A stretch of 61,442 nucleotides of DNA. Source: an uncultured Prevotellaceae bacterium (GTDB lineage Bacteria > Bacteroidota > Bacteroidia > Bacteroidales > Bacteroidaceae). The translations under genes and the position numbers were made by a program. The stretch is from the NCBI GenBank assembly GCA_947168045.1, contig CAMVKN010000018.1:1-61442 (forward strand), read 5' to 3'. Positions 17,295-26,121 of this stretch are shown here, piece by piece; within the stretch, counting starts at the first letter, position 1; the number at the start of each line of letters is the position of its first letter. The notes beneath the pieces are model-generated. The model saw nothing but the letters and a program-made list of their open reading frames with translations. It searched no databases and was not told the origin of the DNA.

Positions 17295-20200
17295 ATGACA
17301 CAACAAAAGCTTAAGAAGGTGCTCGTACTGGGTTCGGGCGCACTGAAGATCGGCCAGGCCGGTGAGTTTGACTATTCTGGCTCGCAAGCGCTGAAGGCCT
17401 TGCGCGAGGAAGGAATCAAGAGCGTGCTGGTGAATCCCAACATTGCAACCATCCAGACCAGTGAGGGCATTGCCGACAAGGTGTACTTCCAGCCCGTCAC
17501 CACCCACTTCGTCACGGAAATCATCAAGAAGGAGCGTCCCGACGGCATCCTGCTGGCCTTCGGCGGCCAGACGGCCCTGAACTGCGGCACGGAGCTCTAT
17601 CAGAAAGGCGTTCTGAAGGAGTATGGTGTCGAGGTCTTAGGCACCAGCGTGGAAGCCATCATGAACACCGAGGACCGCGACCTGTTTGTGAAGAAGCTGG
17701 GCGAGATTAACCTGAAGGTGCCCGTGAGCCACGCCGTGGAGAACATGGCGGACGCGCTGAAGGCCGCCCACGAAATCGGCTTCCCCATCATGATTCGCTC
17801 GGCCTATGCCCTGGGCGGACTGGGCAGCGGCATCTGTCCTGACGAGAAGGCTTTCACCGAGCTGGCTGAAAGCGCCTTCACCTTCGCACCGCAGATTCTG
17901 GTGGAAGAGAGCCTGAAAGGCTGGAAGGAGATTGAGTTTGAGTGCATCCGCGATGCCAACGACCACTGCTTCACCGTTGCCTCGATGGAGAACTTCGACC
18001 CCTTAGGCATCCACACCGGCGAGAGCATCGTGGTGGCTCCCACCTGCTCGCTGAAGGAGGAGCAGGTGAAGATGCTGCAAGAGATTACCATCAAGTGCGT
18101 GCGCCACTTAGGCATTGTCGGCGAGTGCAACATACAGTTTGCGTTCAACGCCGAGACCAACGACTACCGCATCATTGAAATCAACGCCCGCCTGTCGCGC
18201 TCCAGCGCCCTGGCATCGAAGGCAACAGGCTATCCGCTGGCCTTCGTGGCCGCCAAGATTGCCCTGGGCTACACCCTGGACCAGATTGGCGAGATGGGCA
18301 CCACGTCGTCGGCCTACGTCGCTCCGCAGCTGGACTACATGATTTGCAAGATTCCCCGCTGGGACCTGACGAAGTTCGCCGGCGTGAGCCGCCTCATTGG
18401 CTCAAGCATGAAGTCAGTGGGCGAGATTATGAGCATCGGCCGCAGCTTCGAGGAGATGATACAGAAGGGTCTGCGCATGATTGGACAGGGCATGCACGGC
18501 TTCGTGGGCAACGACCACACGAAGTTCGAGAACCTGGACCAGGAGCTGGCCAACCCCACCGACCTGCGTATCTTCGCCATCGCCCAGGCCTTGGAGGAGG
18601 GCTATAGCGTGGAGCGCATTGAGGAGCTGACGAAGATTGACGTGTGGTTCCTGGAGCGTCTGAAGCACATCGTAGACCTGAAGCACGAGCTGCAGAAATA
18701 TGACAAGCTGGAGGACATCCCCGATGCGTTCCTCTTGGAGTTGAAGCGCTGCGGCTTCAGCGACTTCCAGATAGCCCGCTTCGTGCTAAAGCCCAAGAGC
18801 GGCAACATGGAGAAAGAGAACCTGGCCGTACGCCAGTATCGCAAGGAGCGCGGCATCCTGCCCTCAGTGAAGCGCATCCCCACCGTGGCCAGCGAGCATC
18901 CGGAGCTGACCAACTACCTGTACTTCACCTACACCCACGTGCCTGCCTTTGGCAACCAGGAGGGCGAGCAGTACAGGCCGAAGCATGACATCAACTATTA
19001 TAACAATGAGAAGTCGGTGGTGGTGCTCGGCTCGGGTGCCTACCGCATCGGCTCGTCGGTAGAGTTCGACTGGTGCTCGGTGAACGCCATCAACACGGCG
19101 CGCAAGCTGGGCTACAAGAGCATCATGATTAACTACAACCCCGAGACGGTGTCGACGGACTACGACATGTGCGACCGCCTGTACTTCGACGAGCTGTCGT
19201 TAGAGCGCGTGCTCGACGTCATCGACCTGGAGTCGCCGCGCGGCGTCATCGTCTCAGTGGGCGGACAGATACCTAACAACCTGGCCATGAAGCTGCACCG
19301 CCAGGGCGTGCCCGTCTTAGGCACCAGCCCGGTGAACATCGACCGCGCTGAGAACCGCGACAAGTTCTCGGCCATGCTCGACAAGCTGGGCATCGACCAG
19401 CCGGCATGGCGCGCGCTGACCAGCTTCGACGACGTGAAGGAGTTTGTCAACGAGGTGGGCTACCCGGTGCTCGTCCGACCGTCGTATGTGCTCTCGGGCG
19501 CCGCCATGAACGTGTGCTACGACGACGAGGAGCTGCATCGCTTCCTGAACATGGCTACCGAGGTGAGCAAGGAGTTCCCCGTGGTCATCTCTAAGTTTAT
19601 GACTGACACGAAGGAGATTGAGTTCGACGCCGTGGCCGACAAGGGCGAGGTGGTGGAGTACGCCATCTCAGAGCATGTGGAGTATGCCGGTGTGCACTCA
19701 GGCGACGCCACGATGGTGTTCCCCGCCCAGCACATCTACTACAGCACCATCCGCCAGATTAAGCACATCAGCCGCGCCATAGCCAAGGAGCTGAACATCA
19801 GCGGCCCGTTCAACATTCAGTTCCTGGCCAAGAACCGCGAGGTGAAGGTCATTGAGTGTAACCTCAGGGCCAGCCGCTCGTTCCCCTTCGTCTCGAAGAT
19901 TCTGAAGCGCAACTTCATCGAGACGGCCACGAAGATTATGCTGGATGCACCCTACGAGCGCCCTGACAGCTCAGAGTTCGACATCGACCGCATCGGCGTG
20001 AAGGCCAGCCAGTTCTCGTTTGCCCGTCTGCAGAATGCCGACCCCGTGCTGGGCGTGGACATGAGCTCTACGGGCGAGGTGGGCTGTCTGGGTGACGACC
20101 TGAACGAGGCCCTGCTGAACGCCATGATAGCCACGGGCTACCGTCTGCCGAAGAAGAGCGTGCTCATCTCGTCAGGCGCTGCCAAGGGCAAGGTGAGCCT

Positions 20201-20558
20201 CCTGGAGCCGGCACAGCAGCTGGTGAAGAAGGGCTACGAGGTTTACGCCACGGGCGGCACCGCAAAGTTCTTCAACGACAACGGCGTGAAGGCCACACCG
20301 GTGTGCTGGCCCGATGAGGAGGGCGAGAACAAGGTGATGGACATGATTGCCGACCACCGCTTTGACCTGATTGTCAACGTGCCGAAGAACCACACGAAGC
20401 GTGAGCTGACCAACGGCTACCGCATCCGCCGTGGTGCCATTGACCACAACATCCCGCTCATCACCAACGTGCGACTGGCCAAGGCATTCATCGAGGCCTT
20501 CACCGCCATGAGCGAGGACGACATCAAGATTAAGAGCTGGCAGGAATACAACAACTAA
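17295..20558 (+). CDS. carB: Carbamoyl-phosphate synthase large subunit
   Basis: At 1087 residues this is the normal large-subunit length. It makes carbamoyl phosphate from bicarbonate, ammonia (channelled from CarA) and two ATP for pyrimidine and arginine synthesis. Two homologous ATP-grasp halves are visible: KVLVLGSGALKIGQAGEFDYS at the start and VVVLGSGAYRIGSSVEFDWC near residue 577. The segment RSAYALGGLGSG occurs in the first half and RPSYVLSGAAM in the second. The C-terminal MGS-like allosteric domain starts near SVLISSGAAKGKVSLLEPA. No carA is adjacent, so the partner is encoded elsewhere. It is a single-gene unit ending in a strong hairpin. Confidence 0.96.
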   Translation: MTQQKLKKVLVLGSGALKIGQAGEFDYSGSQALKALREEGIKSVLVNPNIATIQTSEGIADKVYFQPVTTHFVTEIIKKERPDGILLAFGGQTALNCGTELYQKGVLKEYGVEVLGTSVEAIMNTEDRDLFVKKLGEINLKVPVSHAVENMADALKAAHEIGFPIMIRSAYALGGLGSGICPDEKAFTELAESAFTFAPQILVEESLKGWKEIEFECIRDANDHCFTVASMENFDPLGIHTGESIVVAPTCSLKEEQVKMLQEITIKCVRHLGIVGECNIQFAFNAETNDYRIIEINARLSRSSALASKATGYPLAFVAAKIALGYTLDQIGEMGTTSSAYVAPQLDYMICKIPRWDLTKFAGVSRLIGSSMKSVGEIMSIGRSFEEMIQKGLRMIGQGMHGFVGNDHTKFENLDQELANPTDLRIFAIAQALEEGYSVERIEELTKIDVWFLERLKHIVDLKHELQKYDKLEDIPDAFLLELKRCGFSDFQIARFVLKPKSGNMEKENLAVRQYRKERGILPSVKRIPTVASEHPELTNYLYFTYTHVPAFGNQEGEQYRPKHDINYYNNEKSVVVLGSGAYRIGSSVEFDWCSVNAINTARKLGYKSIMINYNPETVSTDYDMCDRLYFDELSLERVLDVIDLESPRGVIVSVGGQIPNNLAMKLHRQGVPVLGTSPVNIDRAENRDKFSAMLDKLGIDQPAWRALTSFDDVKEFVNEVGYPVLVRPSYVLSGAAMNVCYDDEELHRFLNMATEVSKEFPVVISKFMTDTKEIEFDAVADKGEVVEYAISEHVEYAGVHSGDATMVFPAQHIYYSTIRQIKHISRAIAKELNISGPFNIQFLAKNREVKVIECNLRASRSFPFVSKILKRNFIETATKIMLDAPYERPDSSEFDIDRIGVKASQFSFARLQNADPVLGVDMSSTGEVGCLGDDLNEALLNAMIATGYRLPKKSVLISSGAAKGKVSLLEPAQQLVKKGYEVYATGGTAKFFNDNGVKATPVCWPDEEGENKVMDMIADHRFDLIVNVPKNHTKRELTNGYRIRRGAIDHNIPLITNVRLAKAFIEAFTAMSEDDIKIKSWQEYNN

Positions 20559-20578
20559 GCCGGCACTGAGCCACAGCT

Positions 20579-20619
20579 AAAAGCGGCGCACCCTACCATC
20601 TGGGGGGTGCGCCGCTTTT
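20579..20619. terminator. Bidirectional terminator between carB and the GH31 gene
   Basis: AAGCGGCGCACCC (20581-20593) pairs with GGGTGCGCCGCTT (20605-20617), extended by two A-T pairs, with T residues after the stem on the plus strand and on the minus strand. Confidence 0.88.
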
Positions 20620-20654
20620 CGTATGTTTGACGTGTGTGAGCCGTCGGCTGGACT

Positions 20655-23153
20655 CTATAGACTGACGCGCGTGAGCCGTCCGCTGTACTCAATGGTCTTT
20701 GTGGGAGACAAGGGGTAGTCGCCGCGGGTGTCCTGTCCGCCGATGAGCACCAAGCGGAAGGTGCGCTTCTTCAGCATACCCTTGAACTTGCCTTTGCGAC
20801 CGCCAATGGTGAGCTGACGCTGGGCATCGTTCCAGTAGAAGGTAATCTCGCTGAACTCACCCCGCTCGTAGCCGTAGCCGTCGCCAGCGTCCTCATAGAG
20901 CGTGAACTGTCCGTCGGCACCGGGATAGACACGAATCTCCAGGTCGTCCCAGGGCTTCTCACTGCTGTACTGCACATCGGGGCCGAAGGGCACGATGCTG
21001 CCTGCACGCACGAAGACGGGGATGTGGTCGATGGGTGCATCGGCCTTGACATCGCGGCCACCCTCCACCCTATTGTGGGTGATGAAGTCGTACCACAGGC
21101 CCTTGGGCAGGTAGACGTTGACGGCAGCCTCAGGGCGCTGGTCGACAGCCAGCAGGTGGCCCCGCTTCTGCTCGTCTTTGTAGGTGAACATCGGGTCGGT
21201 GACGGGTTTCACCAGCATGGCGTTGCCAAACATGTACTCATCGTTCAGGCGGCGTGCCTTCACGTCGTCGGGATAGTCCATCACCAGCGGGCGCATCATC
21301 ATGCCGCTGTGGTGCACCACGGCACCTGCCTGGGCATAGATGTAAGGCAGCAAGCGGTAGCGCAGGCGCACGGCGGCGACCATGGCATCATAAGCCCAGT
21401 CACCGGGCTGCCCGAACTCATAAATCTCGCTGACCATGGGCGACGAGCAGTGGTTGCGCATCAGGGGCATAAACGTACCCCACTGCATCCAGCGCGTCTG
21501 CAGCTCCTGCACTGCCGGGTTCTTGGGCGTCTGCTCATATTCCCAGTAGAAGAAGCCGCCCAGGTCGGTGTTCCAGAAGGGGATGCCGCAAAGCACGTAG
21601 TTCAGCCCCGAAGGAATCTGGTTCTTCATCTCCTTCCACGAGGCCACCACGTCGCCGCTCCACGAGAATGAACCATAGCGCTGCAGGCCGAAGGCACCGC
21701 TGCGCGTCATCTGTACCAAGCGTTTCTCCGGGTAGTTCTTGTCCTGCCTCACCCGCTCGTTCTGCATGGCCCGCTGGTGGGTGTAGATGCCACCGTTGGT
21801 CATCAGCGGGAAGGCGTTCTTCACTGAGCGCCACGAGCCGTCGTGCGTCAGGTAGTCATCGTCGCCGGGTTTCTCAAAGTGGTCCGGCTCGGTGCTGTCG
21901 GTCCACCAGGCGTCGAAGCCCATCTCGCTCAGGTGCGTCAGGTAGCGCCAGTAGATGTCGCGCGCCTGCGGGTTGAACGGGTCGTAGGGCAGCACGCCTT
22001 GGTTACGGGGCCAGGTGTCGAAGGGCAGCAGCGCCCCTATCTCCTTCAGCTCGCGGTAGGGCTCCGTCCATGGTCCGAAGCTGGCCCAGATGCTAATCAT
22101 CAGGTGGGCATTGTTGCTGTGGACATAGTCAACCATCTCCTGCGGGCTCTTCAGCCTCGGCTCCTTCACGGGCAGGTTCTTCAGGTCGTTGGGCAGGTAT
22201 TTCTCCCACGCCTTGTCGCCCACCTTATTGATATAGTAGGGGTTTTGGAACCGCATGGCGTTCCAGTTGCTGTCGCAGCCCCAGTACTGCCAGTCCTGCA
22301 CAATGGCGTCGAGGGGTATGCGCAGCTCGCGGTACTTGTCGAGTACGGCGGCCAGCTCGTCGCTGGTCTTGTAGCGCTCGCGACACTGCCAGTGGCCCAT
22401 GGCCCACAGGGGGAACATGGTGGCCTGTCCGCCGAGCTGGCGCACAAGCGCCATCAGGCGGTCGTGCGAAGCGCCGTCGTACATGAGGTAATAGTTGACG
22501 CAGGTGGCCACCTCGCTGCTGAGCGTTACCGTCTGCCCCTCGGCATCAAGGGTGCTCTTGAACGAACTGCGCCCGGCGTTGTCCCAGTAGATGCCGTAGC
22601 CCCGGCTGGTAGTGATGTAGGGGATGGCAATGTAGGTGTTATGGTTCCACAGCTCCATCTCGCGTCCCCGCCACGACATGGCCTCGTCGCGCAGCTGTCC
22701 CAGGCCGTAGACATCTTCTTCCTTGTCCAGTGCCCACGACTGTGCCACACGGAACTTGCCTTCGTCCACCTTGTGTTCGCAGGGCTTGATGAGTGCCGGA
22801 CTGCTCTCGCGCAGCAGCACGCGCTCGCCGTCCTTGAAGGTGACGAGCCCCGTGGCCTTGTCGATGCTGACGGCAAGGCCGCCATGGGTGTAGACATGGA
22901 TGGCCTGTTCGTCACTATGGGTGTGGATGTCGGCTGTGAGCTGGTCAAGCACCACAGAGTAGCTTTTGGGTGCGGGGACCTGCCCCTCAGGGAAACGGCG
23001 CACCTGCACGATGTGGTCGTTAAGAAACTGCAGCTGCACGGTAATGCCGCCGACGGTGTGGCCGACAACAGGGAATTCTTGGGGCATGTCGGCCTTGACA
23101 CTGCCAGCAAGCAGTATCAGCAGCCCCACGAGTGTCATTCGTAAGTGCTTCAT
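20655..23153 (-). CDS. GH31 glycosidase (alpha-xylosidase / alpha-glucosidase type), exported
   Basis: An 832-residue family 31 enzyme with a signal peptide (MTLVGLLILLAGSVKA). The catalytic barrel has the nucleophile D419 in DAWWTDSTEPD, the probable acid/base D501 in SFSWSGDVVASW, and the substrate motif DAIVQDWQYWG. The N-terminal beta sandwich and C-terminal Ala/Tyr-rich beta domain are present. WWTDSTEP is closer to the alpha-xylosidase branch than to the DM branch of alpha-glucosidases, so xyloglucan or isoprimeverose-like substrates are plausible but not proved. It starts 15 bases after the histidine-kinase gene, which suggests co-transcription. Confidence 0.88.
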   Translation of the reverse strand: MKHLRMTLVGLLILLAGSVKADMPQEFPVVGHTVGGITVQLQFLNDHIVQVRRFPEGQVPAPKSYSVVLDQLTADIHTHSDEQAIHVYTHGGLAVSIDKATGLVTFKDGERVLLRESSPALIKPCEHKVDEGKFRVAQSWALDKEEDVYGLGQLRDEAMSWRGREMELWNHNTYIAIPYITTSRGYGIYWDNAGRSSFKSTLDAEGQTVTLSSEVATCVNYYLMYDGASHDRLMALVRQLGGQATMFPLWAMGHWQCRERYKTSDELAAVLDKYRELRIPLDAIVQDWQYWGCDSNWNAMRFQNPYYINKVGDKAWEKYLPNDLKNLPVKEPRLKSPQEMVDYVHSNNAHLMISIWASFGPWTEPYRELKEIGALLPFDTWPRNQGVLPYDPFNPQARDIYWRYLTHLSEMGFDAWWTDSTEPDHFEKPGDDDYLTHDGSWRSVKNAFPLMTNGGIYTHQRAMQNERVRQDKNYPEKRLVQMTRSGAFGLQRYGSFSWSGDVVASWKEMKNQIPSGLNYVLCGIPFWNTDLGGFFYWEYEQTPKNPAVQELQTRWMQWGTFMPLMRNHCSSPMVSEIYEFGQPGDWAYDAMVAAVRLRYRLLPYIYAQAGAVVHHSGMMMRPLVMDYPDDVKARRLNDEYMFGNAMLVKPVTDPMFTYKDEQKRGHLLAVDQRPEAAVNVYLPKGLWYDFITHNRVEGGRDVKADAPIDHIPVFVRAGSIVPFGPDVQYSSEKPWDDLEIRVYPGADGQFTLYEDAGDGYGYERGEFSEITFYWNDAQRQLTIGGRKGKFKGMLKKRTFRLVLIGGQDTRGDYPLSPTKTIEYSGRLTRVSL

Positions 23154-23168
23154 AAGTAAGGGAATTGG

Positions 23169-24146
23169 TTATGCCGGTAATGTGTAGACGAACCGTGCGC
23201 CGCCGCTGTAGCTGGTGTCAAGGACGATGTCGCCACCCAGACGGCGTGCGATGGAGCGTGCCACGGTGAGCCCGATGCCCGTGCCGTCGTAATAGGTGTC
23301 GAGCTGTACGAACTCGTCGAAAATGCGCTCGGCCTCGTCGGCAGGCACGCCGATGCCAGTGTCCTCAACGATGAAGGCCAGCTGGCGCTCAGCCTGCTGT
23401 TCGGTTTGTTGTGATGCTGCCTGCTGTTCGTTTTGTTGCGATGGCGCTTGCTGTTGGGTTTGTTGCGATGGCGCTTGCTGTTGGGTTTGTTGCGATGGCA
23501 TCGCAACATACTGGACGGTGAGCTTCACGCGGGCCTTCTCCGTGACGGCGGCGGCACCGCCTTTGGCCTCGGCAGGGTGCGTAAACTTCATGGCGTTGTC
23601 AAGCAACAGCACAAGTGCGTGCGTGGCCTGCTGCTGGTTGGTCTTAATGACGGCCATCTCAGCCTCAGCTGCCAGGCTAAGGTCGAAGTCAAGATGCGCG
23701 GCCATGGTGATGCGGCTCTCGTCAACGGCCTGCGATGCAATCATCACCACCAGGGCGTCGTCTTGTCGCTCTATCTCGGCCTGGCTGCTGGCCTCGGCCA
23801 GCTCCAGCATCTTGTTCACAAGCCCAGTGATGCGCTGGGTGTTGTCGGCAATGCCCTGTGTCACCTCCTGACGCATGGCCTCGTCGAGTTCCATGCCTGA
23901 GGTGAGTATCTGTGCAAAGCCACTAAGGATGTTCAGCGGTGTACGAATCTCATGTGATATCTGCTGAATGAAGTCGGTCTTCATGCGGGAGGACTCCACC
24001 GCCTGGTCATAGAGGTTCAGGGCTTCCTCATAGCCCAAACCCATATTCTCGAACATCTGGTTAAGCTGTTCGTAGTCCTCCTTCAGCCGTTGGTGTTCCT
24101 CTTGCAGAAGGCGATAGTCGTCGGCTAATTGCTGCTCAGGAGTCAT
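23169..24146 (-). CDS. Soluble sensor histidine kinase with a Gln-rich repeat insertion
   Basis: This 325-residue kinase has no membrane segment or periplasmic sensor. It opens with a coiled coil (LQEEHQRLKEDYEQLNQMFE), followed by the dimerisation/phosphoacceptor domain with H65 in QQISHEIRTPLNILSGF. The ATPase domain has LLLDNAMKFTHP (N box), EDTGIGVPADE (G1) and GTGIGLTVARSIARRLGG (G2). Residues about 214-250 are a 9-residue repeat (QQTQQQAPS type) inserted between the N box and G1. The start overlaps the stop of the STAS gene (ATGA, 24143-24146). The phosphoacceptor partner is not in the window. Confidence 0.9.
   Translation of the reverse strand: MTPEQQLADDYRLLQEEHQRLKEDYEQLNQMFENMGLGYEEALNLYDQAVESSRMKTDFIQQISHEIRTPLNILSGFAQILTSGMELDEAMRQEVTQGIADNTQRITGLVNKMLELAEASSQAEIERQDDALVVMIASQAVDESRITMAAHLDFDLSLAAEAEMAVIKTNQQQATHALVLLLDNAMKFTHPAEAKGGAAAVTEKARVKLTVQYVAMPSQQTQQQAPSQQTQQQAPSQQNEQQAASQQTEQQAERQLAFIVEDTGIGVPADEAERIFDEFVQLDTYYDGTGIGLTVARSIARRLGGDIVLDTSYSGGARFVYTLPA
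23393..23500. repeat. 27-bp minisatellite inside the histidine-kinase gene
   Basis: Four units of 27 bases, the last two nearly identical (core TTGCGATGGCGCTTGCTG). Each unit encodes nine residues, so copy-number change would never shift the frame. Confidence 0.85.
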
Positions 24147-24451
24147 GCCTTTTGTTCCACAGTCATAAACTTGGTGAAGCCCGTCATGGCCAGCACCTTG
24201 AAAATTTCCGGACTGACGTTGGTCATCTTGAACTTGCCGCGCTTCATCGTCACTGAGCGCATGGTCTTCTGTATGATGCGCAGTCCCGAGCTGGCCATAT
24301 AGTTCAGCTCGGTGCAGTCCATCTCAAGGTCCACACCCTGTTCCTGGAGTGCCGGCTCTATGTCCTTCTCAAACTGCCCAGCGTTCATCGTGTCGATGCG
24401 CTTGTCGGTCTTAATGATGGTCTTGCCACCTTCTTTTAGTATCTGCGTCAT
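24143..24451 (-). CDS. STAS-domain anti-sigma-factor-antagonist-like protein
   Basis: A 102-residue single STAS domain. The helix-start motif ELNYMASSGLRIIQK carries the expected phosphorylatable serine (S54 or S55), although the acidic residue that usually precedes it is alanine. Such proteins are phosphorylated by RsbW/SpoIIAB-type kinases to switch partners. It lies 15 bases after the RsbW-like gene and overlaps the histidine-kinase gene, so it probably links the two. Cytoplasmic. Confidence 0.87.
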   Translation of the reverse strand: MTQILKEGGKTIIKTDKRIDTMNAGQFEKDIEPALQEQGVDLEMDCTELNYMASSGLRIIQKTMRSVTMKRGKFKMTNVSPEIFKVLAMTGFTKFMTVEQKA

Positions 24452-24466
24452 ATCGTAGCTTATTTA

Positions 24467-24877
24467 CTATTTTAATAATTTCCTCATAATGAGGATGTTC
24501 TGATTATTCTCACGCCTGTAGGTCACCTCGTCCATGATGTGCTTGGTGATGTAGATGCCCATGCCGCCAATCTGTCTCTCGGCTGGATTGATGTCCACGT
24601 TAGCCTCGGCACAGGTAGTGGGGTCAAATGGGCGGCCGTGGTCGCTCAACTCGAATGTGAGACTTTGTCCGTCTGAGCTGGCCATCAGGCCGATGGTAGC
24701 ATCGGTCCCCTCGGGATAGGCATAGAAGATGACGTTTGACACCATCTCCTCCAGCACCAGGTTCAAGTTCATAGTGAGTTCAAATCCCAACCCCAGCTCT
24801 TCGGCAATGCCCTCAGTGAAGGCTGCCACCTGTTGCAGCTCATCGATACGGTTGTGGATTTGGATTTCTTTTCTCAT
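24467..24877 (-). CDS. RsbW/SpoIIAB-like serine kinase (anti-sigma-type ATPase)
   Basis: A 136-residue HATPase_c_2 protein with the N box NLVLEEMVSNVIFYAYPEG, the G1-type box ELSDHGRPFDP and the lid/G2 segment QIGGMGIYITKHIMDE. The frame is open 20 codons further upstream, but the promoter element at 24912-24919 starts transcription inside that extension, so MRKEIQIHN at 24877 is the better start. It would phosphorylate the STAS protein encoded next. No sigma-factor gene is adjacent. Confidence 0.86.
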   Translation of the reverse strand: MRKEIQIHNRIDELQQVAAFTEGIAEELGLGFELTMNLNLVLEEMVSNVIFYAYPEGTDATIGLMASSDGQSLTFELSDHGRPFDPTTCAEANVDINPAERQIGGMGIYITKHIMDEVTYRRENNQNILIMRKLLK

Positions 24878-24911
24878 TCCTAATTTCAGGTCTGTGTTAG
24901 TTATTTGTGTG

Positions 24912-24919
24912 CAAAGATA
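24912..24919 (-). promoter_or_regulatory. -7 element of the RsbW-STAS-kinase operon
   Basis: TATCTTTG on the minus strand. The predicted start near 24905 leaves a leader of about 28 bases and decides the RsbW start codon at 24877. Confidence 0.7.
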
Positions 24920-24920
24920 C

Positions 24921-24962
24921 AAAAAAAAATGGTACAACCATACAGCCGTACCATTTTTTTTT
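24921..24962. terminator. Terminator of the rplM-rpsI-rpsB-tsf unit
   Basis: A perfect inverted repeat of 15 bases, A9-TGGTAC (24921-24935) and GTACCA-T9 (24948-24962), ends in a U tract on the minus strand directly after tsf. Confidence 0.9.
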
Positions 24963-24980
24963 ATAATTTGTTGTTTTTGC

Positions 24981-25976
24981 TTACTCAGCCACCAGGGTGA
25001 AACGACGGAAAGCGACGATAGCCAGCTCCTTGTCCTGCTTCTTCAGCCACTCAGCCACGTTGGCCTTGTCGCCGTCGCCGAACTGGAACTCCTGGTCCAC
25101 CAGGCAGCTCTCCTTCTTGAACTTCTGCACGCGGCCCTTGGCGATGCCCTCAATCATGGGCATCTTCAGCTGAGCCTCGCCCTCGACCTTAGCCTCGGCG
25201 ATAATCTTGCGAGCCTCGTCGGCCTGCTCCTTGGTGATCCAGCCCTTGGCGGTGTTGCTCTCGATGTGGTCCTCGCTGTCAACGTGGGCGGGGTTGATGC
25301 CAGCCTTGTTCAGCTTCATGTCCACATACTTCTGAATCTGCTCCAGCTTCGACTTCTCCACGGCGGTCTTGTACTCCTCGTCGAGAATCTTCGGGTCGAT
25401 GCTGTTGGCATCGAGAGCGATGGGCTTCATGGCAGCCACCTGCATGGCGAGCTTGTGACCCACCTCCTGGTTCTCCTTGTTCAGCTGAACCATGGTGCAG
25501 AGCATGTGCTTGCCCATGTGGTCGTAGACCTCCACGTTGTCGCCCTCGAGTGTGAGGTATCCGTCGAGCTCCATCTTCTCACCGGTGATGCCCGAGCGCT
25601 GTGTGACAGCCTCCTGAGCCTTCTGGCCGTTGATGTCCAGCTCCTTCACCTCGTCGAGGGTCTTGCACTTGGCAGCCACGGCGGCATCGAGGATGCTCTG
25701 TGTCAGGGCGATGAAGTCGGCACCGTTAGCCACGAAGTCGGTCTCGCACTTCAGGGCAATCATGGCGGCGAAGCCGTCCACCTTCTTCACCAGCACGCAG
25801 CCGTTTGAGGTCTCACGGTCAGAGCGCTTGGCAGCGATGGCCAGTCCGCGCTCACGCAGCAGTTCCTTGGCGCGGTCGAAGTCGCCCTCGGCCTCGGTCA
25901 GTGCTTTCTTCACGTCAGCCAGACCAGCACCGGTCATGGCACGAAGCTTTTTGATATCGTCAATTGAAATAGCCAT
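24981..25976 (-). CDS. tsf: Translation elongation factor Ts
   Basis: EF-Ts exchanges GDP for GTP on EF-Tu. The 331-residue product has the N-terminal UBA-like domain (IKKLRAMTGAGLADVKKAL), the TDFVAN motif (ALKCETDFVANGADF) and the C-terminal core, and matches the length of the longer Bacteroidales form. It follows rpsB, as in most bacteria, but here an inverted-repeat element fills the 145-base gap and ends six bases before the ATG, which leaves no room for an ordinary ribosome-binding site. Confidence 0.96.
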   Translation of the reverse strand: MAISIDDIKKLRAMTGAGLADVKKALTEAEGDFDRAKELLRERGLAIAAKRSDRETSNGCVLVKKVDGFAAMIALKCETDFVANGADFIALTQSILDAAVAAKCKTLDEVKELDINGQKAQEAVTQRSGITGEKMELDGYLTLEGDNVEVYDHMGKHMLCTMVQLNKENQEVGHKLAMQVAAMKPIALDANSIDPKILDEEYKTAVEKSKLEQIQKYVDMKLNKAGINPAHVDSEDHIESNTAKGWITKEQADEARKIIAEAKVEGEAQLKMPMIEGIAKGRVQKFKKESCLVDQEFQFGDGDKANVAEWLKKQDKELAIVAFRRFTLVAE

Positions 25977-25982
25977 TGTTAT

Positions 25983-26117
25983 AGCCCCCTGAGTTAGGGG
26001 GTTGGGGGTCTGAACAAGCGGGAACCAGACCTTTTTAATTGTTGTTTATGGGAAAAAGGAGTTAGAGGGTTGTGGTCTGCGCTTGTTCAGGCCCTCAACC
26101 CCCTAACTTAGGGGGCT
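25983..26117. repeat. REPIN-like inverted pair between rpsB and tsf
   Basis: Two 38-base arms (25983-26020 and 26080-26117) are nearly perfect inverse copies. Each holds a small hairpin (CCCCCT, five bases, AGGGGG) and a tag GGGTTGGGGGTCTG or its equivalent, and ends in GAACAAGCG. The layout of tag plus palindrome in inverted pairs is the same as in tex at 1773-1889, with different bases. There is no U tract, so it does not look like a terminator. Confidence 0.8.
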
Positions 26118-26121
26118 TAGG

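Noticed and set aside
25983..26117. Terminator between rpsB and tsf
   Set aside because: There is no U tract after either hairpin, rpsB and tsf are normally co-transcribed, and the arms resemble inverted pairs elsewhere in the window.
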